NCBI GenBank assembly: GCA_030037105.1 | Contig: JASHRY010000377.1 | Coordinates: forward strand, 1-5,308 | Length of the DNA: 5,308 bases | Reading direction: 5' to 3' | Origin: Xanthobacteraceae bacterium | GTDB taxonomy: Bacteria; Pseudomonadota; Alphaproteobacteria; Rhizobiales; Xanthobacteraceae | Part shown: piece after piece, positions 1 through 4,501 of the stretch | Numbering within the stretch: position 1 is the stretch's first letter | How the letters are laid out: every line of letters starts with the position of its first letter | Program-made: the position numbers and the translations under genes | The notes under the pieces: generated by a model | Database searches by the model: none | Seen by the model: the letters and a program-made list of their open reading frames with translations, nothing else | What the model was told of the DNA's origin: nothing

Positions 1-579
1 TTTGCCTCCGATGTCGGCGTTGATAACGATCCGATCGCGGCCGACGGCGGTTACATTTGGTATGACGTGGCCAGCATCACGCCGGCGCGCGATCGTACGC
101 TCGACGAAGTCAAAGGTCAGGTGGAACAACGCTGGCGGGATGACGAGGTGGCTTCGCGGCTGAAGGCCAAAGCGGCCGACCTCCTGGACAAGCTCAAGAA
201 CGGCAATTCGCTCGACGCGGTCGCCAAGGCTAACGATCTCCAAATCCAAATCGCGGACAAGCTCACACGCGGCAAAGCTGGCGCGACCTTGTCCGCGACG
301 ACGATTGCCTCGATTTTTCACACCGCCAAGGACTCCTTCGGCAGCGCGGTGGGCAATCGGCCCACCGAATGGATCGTATTCCGCGTGACCGACGTGACCA
401 TCCCGAAGCTGGACGCGAACTCGCCCGATGCCAAGCGTATCGCCGAGACGGTGCAGCGCCGGCTCAGTGACGAAGTTTTTAGTCAATACGTGGCTTGGCT
501 CCAAGGCGATCTCGGCACCAACATCAATCAGGCGGCGTTGGCCCAAGCTCTGGGCAGCGGCGCGCCGGACACCAACTGA
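1..579 (+). CDS. ppiD: PpiD/SurA-like peptidyl-prolyl cis-trans isomerase, C-terminal part (5' partial)
   Basis: The frame is open from base 1 to the TGA at 577-579, giving 192 visible residues; the start lies upstream of the window. The protein is recognised as the C-terminal end of the PpiD-type foldase of Alphaproteobacteria, from the segment GGYIWYDVASITPARDRTL (about residues 16-34), which marks the end of the parvulin-like isomerase domain, followed by a helical tail rich in Lys, Asp and Ala. Members of this family are anchored to the inner membrane by one N-terminal helix and help outer-membrane and secreted proteins to fold in the periplasm; the anchor and most of the catalytic domain are not visible here. 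The GTG at 67 is an internal Val, not a start. The stop touches the trpE start, so the two genes are probably co-transcribed and translationally coupled. The symbol is given by family resemblance and by its usual place before trpE; it could equally be annotated only as a SurA N-terminal domain protein. Confidence 0.82.
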   Translation, partial: FASDVGVDNDPIAADGGYIWYDVASITPARDRTLDEVKGQVEQRWRDDEVASRLKAKAADLLDKLKNGNSLDAVAKANDLQIQIADKLTRGKAGATLSATTIASIFHTAKDSFGSAVGNRPTEWIVFRVTDVTIPKLDANSPDAKRIAETVQRRLSDEVFSQYVAWLQGDLGTNINQAALAQALGSGAPDTN

Positions 580-582
580 ATG
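577..582 (+). promoter_or_regulatory. TGA-ATG stop/start junction, likely translational coupling
   Basis: The TGA of the isomerase gene (577-579) is followed with no spacer by the ATG of trpE (580-582). No convincing purine-rich Shine-Dalgarno stretch lies in the 15 bases before this ATG, so ribosomes ending the upstream gene are the likely source of trpE initiation (inference). There is no room for a trp leader peptide or attenuator between the two genes. Confidence 0.6.
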
Positions 583-2121
583 CAGATCGAGCCGTCGGCC
601 GCGGCGTTCGCCGCGCGCTATGCGGCCGGCGAGCCGCAGGCCGTGTGGACGACGCTGGTCGCCGACCTGGAAACGCCCGTTTCCGCCTTTCTCAAGATCA
701 CGGGCGCAAAGCTCAAAAGTTCATCGATGAGTTTTCTTTTCGAATCGGTCGAAGGCGGCGAGGCGCGCGGACGCTATTCGATCATCGGGATCGCGCCGGA
801 CGCGATCTTCCGCGCCAATGGCCGGCGCGCGGAGATCAACCGCGCGCCACAGCGCGATCCCGATGCCTTCATGCCGACGCAGGAGACGCCGCTCTCGGCG
901 TTGCGCGCCTTCTTGGCCGAGAGCCGCATCGCCCTGCCCGACATATTGCCGCCCATGGCGGCCGGAATCTTCGGCTATCTCGGCTACGACACGGTGCGGC
1001 TGATCGAGGATTTGGCGGCTCCCGGCCGCGATCCGATCGGCATTCCGGACGCGCTTCTCGTCCGGCCTACGCTGGTGATCGTCTTCGATGCCGTCGAAGA
1101 CACGATCACGATCGTCACGCCGGTGCGGCCGCAGGCCGGAGTAAGCGCGACGGCGGCGCTGGCGCGGGCGGTCGAGCGCCTGTCGGCCGTCGTCGCCGCG
1201 CTCGACCGGCCGCTTGACAAATTCTCCACTGAGATCAACGCCGGCCCGCTCCGGGTGGCGCCGCGCTCCAACACGACGGCGGACGAATTCAAGCGCATGG
1301 TGTTGCGCGCCAAGGAATACATCGCCGCCGGCGACATCTTCCAGGTCGTGCTCTCGCAGCGCTTCGAGGCGCCTTTCGCGCTGCCGCCTTTCGCGCTCTA
1401 TCGCGCCTTGCGGCGCGTCAACCCCTCGCCCTATCTGTTCTTCCTCGATTTCGGTTCCTTCGCGGTCGCCGGTTCGAGCCCGGAGATCCTGGTCAAAACG
1501 AGCCGCGGCATCGTCACCATTCGCCCGATCGCCGGCACGCGCCGGCGCGGCGCCACCCCGCACGAAGACAAGGCGCTCGAGGCGGAGCTGCTCGCCGATC
1601 CCAAGGAACGTGCCGAGCATCTCATGCTGCTCGATCTCGGCCGCAACGACGTCGGTCGCGTCGCCGAGATCGGCACGGTCGAGGTCACCGACCAGTTCTT
1701 CATCGAGCGCTACAGTCAAGTGATGCACATCGTCTCCAACGTCGAAGGCCGGCTGCGGGCGGACCGCGACGTGCTCGATGCGCTCGCCGCCGGCTTTCCC
1801 GCCGGCACCGTCTCCGGCGCGCCCAAGGTGCGGGCGATGCAGATCATCGACGAGTTGGAGAAGGAGAAGCGCTCGCTCTATGCCGGCTGCGTCGGCTATT
1901 TCTCCGCCGGCGCGGAAATGGACACCTGCATCGTGCTGCGCACCGCGCTGATCAAGGACGGCACCATGTACGTGCAGGCCGGCGCCGGCATCGTCGCCGA
2001 TTCAGATCCGGACTTCGAGCGGCAGGAGTGCATCGACAAGGCGAAGGCGCTATTCCGCGCCGCGGAGGAAGCCAAACGCTTCGCCAGCGCGGCGCGGGCG
2101 GCGGGAGGCCAAGGCGGATAA
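580..2121 (+). CDS. trpE: Anthranilate synthase component I
   Basis: TrpE (513 residues, usual length for an unfused subunit) makes anthranilate from chorismate, using ammonia delivered by the glutamine amidotransferase TrpG; this is the first step of tryptophan synthesis in the cytosol. The N-terminal region carries the feedback-site motif SFLFESVEGG (51-60; many homologues have LLES). The chorismate-binding domain covers about 230-500: NPSPYLFFLD (281-290), GSSPEILV (298-305), RPIAGTRRRG (315-324), AEHLMLLDLGRNDVGRV (345-361), the strongly conserved GTVSGAPKVRAMQIID (409-424), and QAGAGIVADSDPDFERQE (466-483), where E480 and E483 fit the Mg2+ ligands. The ATG at 580 is chosen because the N-terminus (MQIEPSAAAFAARYAAG) matches family starts. 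There is no C-terminal TrpG domain, unlike the trpE(G) fusions of several rhizobia, and the next gene is not trpG. Compared from memory with Bradyrhizobium TrpE, residues 41-50 seem about four residues longer. An aminodeoxychorismate or isochorismate synthase is less likely given the overall match. Confidence 0.97.
   Translation: MQIEPSAAAFAARYAAGEPQAVWTTLVADLETPVSAFLKITGAKLKSSSMSFLFESVEGGEARGRYSIIGIAPDAIFRANGRRAEINRAPQRDPDAFMPTQETPLSALRAFLAESRIALPDILPPMAAGIFGYLGYDTVRLIEDLAAPGRDPIGIPDALLVRPTLVIVFDAVEDTITIVTPVRPQAGVSATAALARAVERLSAVVAALDRPLDKFSTEINAGPLRVAPRSNTTADEFKRMVLRAKEYIAAGDIFQVVLSQRFEAPFALPPFALYRALRRVNPSPYLFFLDFGSFAVAGSSPEILVKTSRGIVTIRPIAGTRRRGATPHEDKALEAELLADPKERAEHLMLLDLGRNDVGRVAEIGTVEVTDQFFIERYSQVMHIVSNVEGRLRADRDVLDALAAGFPAGTVSGAPKVRAMQIIDELEKEKRSLYAGCVGYFSAGAEMDTCIVLRTALIKDGTMYVQAGAGIVADSDPDFERQECIDKAKALFRAAEEAKRFASAARAAGGQGG
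2103..2117 (+). promoter_or_regulatory. Ribosome binding region for the DUF924 gene
   Basis: Two purine-rich blocks, GGGAGG (2103-2108) and AAGGCGG (2111-2117), lie inside the 3' end of trpE. The second is 9 bases from the ATG at 2127 and is the better placed. This supports the start at 2127 over the in-frame ATG at 2028, which would overlap trpE by 94 bases and add 33 residues unlike the family. Confidence 0.5.
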
Positions 2122-2126
2122 GCAAC

Positions 2127-2663
2127 ATGACAGCGGCGGAAATCATGTCCTTCTGGCGCGACGCCGGCTCCGACAGGTGGTGGGAGAAGGATGAAGCCTT
2201 CGACCGAACGATCAGATCGAGATTTCTCGCGATCCACGAGGCGGCGGCGCGCGGCGAACTCGCGGCATTCGAAGAAAGCGCGGAAGGCGCGCTGGCGCTT
2301 GTGATCTTGCTCGACCAATTTCCGCGCAACATGTTTCGCGGCAGTGCGCATGCCTTCGCCACCGATCCGTTGGCGCGCGCTGTGGCCAGCCGGGCGCTTG
2401 CCCGCGGCTTTGACCAGACAATCGACGAAACGATGCGGCCGTTCTTCTATATGCCTTTCATGCATTCCGAGTGCATTGCCGATCAGGATCGCAGCGTGCA
2501 ATTCCACGCGGCGTTCGGCGATGCGGAGCGGTTGCAATACGCGACCCTGCATCGCGACATCATCGCAAGATTCGGACGATTTCCGCATCGAAACCGCGCG
2601 CTCGGCCGCGATACCGCGCCCGATGAACTGGAATTTCTCAACGGTGGCGGATTCGCAGGGTAG
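2127..2663 (+). CDS. DUF924 / COG3803 family protein
   Basis: A 178-residue protein of the DUF924 family, whose biochemical role is not established; it is predicted to be soluble and all-helical, with a TPR-like fold in known members. Family blocks are clear and in order: FWRDAGSDRWWEKDEAFD (9-26), the hallmark LLDQFPRNMFRG (61-72), FATDPLARAVASRALARGFD (77-96), FYMPFMHSE (107-115), DQDRSVQ (119-125) and HRDIIARFGRFPHRNRALGR (142-161), ending in GGGFAG as I recall for rhizobial members. No signal peptide or membrane helix is seen. The length is normal and all blocks are present, so the gene looks intact. It starts 5 bases after the trpE stop and is probably co-transcribed with it. That linkage does not show a role in tryptophan synthesis. 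The family assignment is firm; the function is unknown. Confidence 0.93.
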   Translation: MTAAEIMSFWRDAGSDRWWEKDEAFDRTIRSRFLAIHEAAARGELAAFEESAEGALALVILLDQFPRNMFRGSAHAFATDPLARAVASRALARGFDQTIDETMRPFFYMPFMHSECIADQDRSVQFHAAFGDAERLQYATLHRDIIARFGRFPHRNRALGRDTAPDELEFLNGGGFAG

Positions 2664-2766
2664 AGAGCGCGTCCGGGAAAGGTGGGAACCGGTTTTCCGT
2701 GCGGACGCGCGACAATACAAAAGCTTACAGCGGGATGATGATTCGAAGATGAGTCATCCCCACTAG
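2664..2766. repeat. Dispersed two-hairpin palindromic intergenic repeat (Rhizobiales type)
   Basis: Two imperfect palindromes stand side by side. The first has perfect 9-base arms GCGCGTCCG (2667-2675) and CGGACGCGC (2702-2710), extended by GGAAA (2676-2680) with TTTCC (2694-2698), around GGTGGGAACCGGT. The second has arms GGGATGA (2732-2738) and TCATCCC (2754-2760) with TTCGAA in the loop. A short A-rich linker containing AAGCTTACAG joins them. From memory, the core GTGGGAACCGGTTTTCC and the linker plus GGGATGATGATTC closely match a mosaic repeat scattered between genes in Bradyrhizobium-like genomes. It begins right after the DUF924 stop, so it may also end or stabilise the upstream transcript. 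There is no T-run after either stem. Being a repeat is inferred by resemblance; only one copy is in this window. Confidence 0.65.
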
Positions 2767-2824
2767 CGGCGTCGATTAGCGGAAAAGTCCATGAGCCGGC
2801 GCCGAAAAACGCTGGCGATAGGTT

Positions 2825-2839
2825 GGGTTGGCGCAACCC
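2825..2839. repeat. Small perfect hairpin, possible relic of an intergenic repeat
   Basis: GGGTTG (2825-2830) and CAACCC (2834-2839) form a 6-base-pair stem with a 3-base loop GCG. The context TAGGTTGGGTTGGCGCAACC recalls a common proteobacterial intergenic palindrome of the type TAGGTTGGGTT...AACCCAAC, here shortened. No T-run follows, so a terminator role is not supported. The link to that repeat class is from memory and weak. Confidence 0.35.
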
Positions 2840-2907
2840 CGGGGTTCGATTCATGCCCGATAGCCAATTCTGACGTGCCGCGGCGGACGTCGTTTTGCCA
2901 AGGATGT

Positions 2908-2934
2908 GGAACCGGCCGCCGGTCTTAACCGTTT
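2908..2934 (+). promoter_or_regulatory. Candidate EcfG (general stress sigma factor) promoter of dps
   Basis: GGAAC at 2908-2912 and CGTTT at 2930-2934 are separated by 17 bases. This fits the alphaproteobacterial EcfG/RpoE-type consensus GGAAC-N16/17-CGTT, controlled by the PhyR-NepR switch. Transcription would start near 2940, giving a leader of about 70 bases before the dps GTG at 3014. Dps-like proteins are plausible members of general stress regulons, which adds to the case. No competing housekeeping promoter is obvious in this region. Confidence 0.7.
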
Positions 2935-3001
2935 GTCCTCGCGGCGTCCGGCCTCCCCCGGGCGGGACCGGCTCGTAGAGGTGTTTTCCCATCAACCGAA
3001 T

Positions 3002-3010
3002 GAGAGGTGA
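3002..3010 (+). promoter_or_regulatory. Shine-Dalgarno site of dps
   Basis: GAGAGGTGA (3002-3010) lies just before the GTG at 3014 and is a strong match to the anti-Shine-Dalgarno end of 16S rRNA. It decides for the GTG start, since no in-frame ATG lies nearby and the family needs the helix that begins soon after. Confidence 0.7.
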
Positions 3011-3013
3011 TCC

Positions 3014-3553
3014 GTGAGCAAGGTCAGAAGCCTTGAGCGCCCCAACAGGGATCCGGAGCGACTCGATACGCCGACCGATCTTTCGCCCGCTGCCGTCCGC
3101 GAGCTTTCGGCCAAGCTCAACGTCATCTTGGCCGACGCTTTCGCCCTTTACCTCAAGACCAAGAATTTCCATTGGCACGTCAGCGGTCCGCACTTTCGCG
3201 ATTATCATCTCCTTCTTGACGAGCAGTCGGAGCAGATTTTTGCCACGACCGACGAAATCGCCGAGCGCGTGCGCAAGATCGGCGGTACCACGTTGCGCTC
3301 CATCGGCCATATTGCGAAGCTGCAAAACATCGAGGACAACGATGCCGATTTTGTCGCGGCCGAGGAAATGCTGCGCGAACTGATGAACGACAACAAGATG
3401 ATCGCCGCGTCCATGCGCGAGTGTCATGAACTCGCGGAAAAGCACGAAGACGCCGCGACCGCCGGCCTCCTGGAGAATTTCATCGACGAGACGGAGCGGC
3501 GCACCTGGTTCCTGTTCGAGGCAAGCCGTCGCGGCGACGCGTCGGGCCACTGA
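3014..3553 (+). CDS. dps: Dps family ferritin-like DNA-binding / iron-storage protein
   Basis: Dps forms a hollow 12-subunit shell that oxidises Fe2+ with H2O2 and stores the iron, protecting DNA in starvation and oxidative stress. The 179-residue protein carries the Dps signature KNFHWHVSGPHFRDYHLLLDE (50-70). The intersubunit ferroxidase ligands can be placed by alignment with E. coli Dps: H53, H65, D69, D80 and E84, with W54 next to the site; the spacing H65 to D80 equals that of E. coli H63 to D78. The four-helix bundle continues through ERVRKIGG (84-91), the 117-146 helix and FIDETERRTWFLFEA (156-170). The N-terminal 20 residues are charged (K3, R5, R9, R12, R16) and could contact DNA, as in DNA-binding Dps proteins (inference). 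No signal peptide is present. A GTG start is used, backed by GAGAGGTGA. The gene stands alone, with its own likely EcfG promoter. A non-DNA-binding Dps-like ferritin is the main alternative. Confidence 0.95.
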   Translation: MSKVRSLERPNRDPERLDTPTDLSPAAVRELSAKLNVILADAFALYLKTKNFHWHVSGPHFRDYHLLLDEQSEQIFATTDEIAERVRKIGGTTLRSIGHIAKLQNIEDNDADFVAAEEMLRELMNDNKMIAASMRECHELAEKHEDAATAGLLENFIDETERRTWFLFEASRRGDASGH

Positions 3554-3555
3554 CC

Positions 3556-3569
3556 GCCGCTTTCGCGGC
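3556..3569. terminator. Weak hairpin just after dps
   Basis: GCCGC (3556-3560) and GCGGC (3565-3569) form a 5-base-pair stem with loop TTTC, starting 3 bases after the dps stop. On the minus strand the loop reads GAAA, a stable GNRA tetraloop. No T-run follows, so it is at best a weak terminator or a transcript-end stabiliser. Confidence 0.3.
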
Positions 3570-3612
3570 TCTCGCTGACCCGTCGCCGCCGCTGCCGCGG
3601 TCTGATAGAGCT

Positions 3613-3632
3613 GTCCCGCTTCCCAGCGGGAC
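3613..3632 (+). promoter_or_regulatory. Perfect hairpin in the mazG leader, possibly masking its ribosome binding site
   Basis: GTCCCGCT (3613-3620) and AGCGGGAC (3625-3632) pair perfectly over 8 bases with a 4-base loop TCCC. The stem ends 8 bases before the mazG ATG at 3641. The only Shine-Dalgarno-like bases nearby, GGGA (3628-3631), sit in the 3' arm; the 8 bases between stem and ATG (CCTCTGTC) are pyrimidine-rich. The hairpin could lower mazG translation, or end dps transcripts; with no T-run the first is as likely as the second. Confidence 0.4.
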
Positions 3633-3640
3633 CCTCTGTC

Positions 3641-4465
3641 ATGACCCCTTCTCGCGACATCGCCCGGCTCCTCGAAATCATGGCGGCCTTGCGCACGCCC
3701 AAAACCGGCTGCCCGTGGGACCTGACGCAGAATTTTGCCACCATCGCGCCCTACACGCTCGAAGAGGCCTATGAAGTCGCCGACGCCATTGCTCGCGACG
3801 ATCTCGTCGACCTCAAGGAGGAACTGGGCGATCTTCTCCTGCAGGTCGTTTTTCACGCCCGCATGGCCGAGGAACTGGGCGCCTTCGATTTCGGCGACGT
3901 GGTCGAGACCGTCACCGCAAAGCTCATTCGCCGGCATCCCCATGTCTTTGGCGGCGAGCGCTCGGACGACCCGCAGGCCGTGGAAGGCCTGTGGGAGCGG
4001 ATCAAGGCGCAGGAGAAGGCCGCGCGCAAAAATGCGCCGGATGAAGGCGCGCTCGCCGGCATACCGGTCAGCCTGCCCGCGCTCACCCGCGCGCTGAAGC
4101 TGCAGCAAAAGGCCGGCAAGGTCGGGTTCGACTGGAACGACGCGCGCGCGGTGCTGCGCAAGATTCGCGAGGAAGTCGACGAGATCGAGGTGGCGCTCGG
4201 TGGCGGCAAAGGTGCGACGGACGCGCCGCCCGCATCGAGCCTAACGGACGCGGCGGCCGAAGTCGGCGATCTTCTCTTCGCGGCCGTGAATCTCGCCCGC
4301 CATTTGCGCGCCGATCCGGAGGCTTTGCTGAGCCGGACCAACAAGAAGTTCGAGCGCCGTTTTGCCGCGATCGAGCGCGCGCTCGCGGAGCGCGGCAAGG
4401 CGCCGCAGGACGCCACGCTCGCCGAGATGGATGCGCTGTGGGATCAGATCAAAGCGCGGGAATAG
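3641..4465 (+). CDS. mazG: Nucleoside triphosphate pyrophosphohydrolase MazG
   Basis: MazG splits NTPs and dNTPs to the monophosphate and pyrophosphate in the cytosol; E. coli MazG also lowers (p)ppGpp effects in starved cells. The 274-residue protein is close to the usual length and has the two tandem all-alpha MazG domains. The first has GCPWD (23-27), TLEEAYEVADAI (39-50) with the Mg2+ motif E41-E42-x-x-E45, and KEELGDLLLQVVFHARMAEE (59-78) with E61-x-x-D64. RRHPHVFGG (97-105) follows it. The second has KAGKVGFDWND (157-167), REEVDEIE (176-183) with E177-E178-x-x-E181, and AAEVGDLLFAAVNLARHL (205-222) with E207-x-x-D210. The end WDQIKARE is typical. Both metal-binding motifs look complete, so both domains may be active. 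An Ala/Gly-rich insert (186-202) lies in the second domain. The ATG at 3641 fits family N-termini (MTPSRDIARLLEIM); the ATG at 3680 would remove conserved residues. The promoter is unclear; mazG may be read from dps or from its own weak signal. Confidence 0.96.
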   Translation: MTPSRDIARLLEIMAALRTPKTGCPWDLTQNFATIAPYTLEEAYEVADAIARDDLVDLKEELGDLLLQVVFHARMAEELGAFDFGDVVETVTAKLIRRHPHVFGGERSDDPQAVEGLWERIKAQEKAARKNAPDEGALAGIPVSLPALTRALKLQQKAGKVGFDWNDARAVLRKIREEVDEIEVALGGGKGATDAPPASSLTDAAAEVGDLLFAAVNLARHLRADPEALLSRTNKKFERRFAAIERALAERGKAPQDATLAEMDALWDQIKARE

Positions 4466-4470
4466 CCCGC
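4456..4470. terminator. Hairpin spanning the mazG stop codon
   Basis: GCGGG (4456-4460) and CCCGC (4466-4470) form a 5-base-pair stem whose loop AATAG contains the TAG stop (4463-4465). It lies between the convergent ends of mazG and hflX and could act on either transcript. No T-run follows on either strand, so intrinsic termination is weakly supported. Confidence 0.3.
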
Positions 4471-4501
4471 ACCCATGCTCCATTTCCCCGTTCCGCAAGC
4501 T

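Larger units (their letters stand above)
2767..3013. other. Intergenic region upstream of dps
   Basis: There is no supported gene here. The stretch holds a small hairpin (2825-2839), an EcfG-type promoter (2908-2934) and the dps leader with its ribosome binding site. A 45-codon reading frame on the + strand (2791-2928) runs through it but has no recognisable product. The leader between the promoter and the start codon is very GC-rich and could fold (CCGG blocks near 2945-2972), but I see no known riboswitch. Confidence 0.6.

Noticed and set aside
721..1728. Open minus-strand frame of 335 codons opposite trpE
   Set aside because: It lies wholly inside a well-supported gene, its product is Arg/Glu-rich and low in complexity, and it matches no family I know; this is the usual by-product of GC-rich codon use.
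2028..2126. Upstream in-frame ATG extending the DUF924 protein by 33 residues
   Set aside because: It would overlap trpE by 94 bases, the added Arg-rich residues are unlike the family, and the ATG at 2127 gives the expected N-terminus.
2685..2710. Second GGAAC (2685-2689) as a possible EcfG -35 box
   Set aside because: At 17 bases downstream there is CGCG instead of CGTT, and the GGAAC is part of the core of the palindromic repeat.
2841..2865. tRNA-like T-loop (GGGGTTCGATTC) followed by TAGCCA
   Set aside because: The T-stem would have two mismatches, and no matching acceptor, D or anticodon arm is found upstream; a tRNA or tRNA-derived attachment site is not supported.
2483..4108. Open minus-strand frame of 541 codons crossing DUF924, the intergenic region, dps and mazG
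   Set aside because: It runs antisense to three genes with clear family motifs and through a palindromic repeat; its translation has no recognisable domain.
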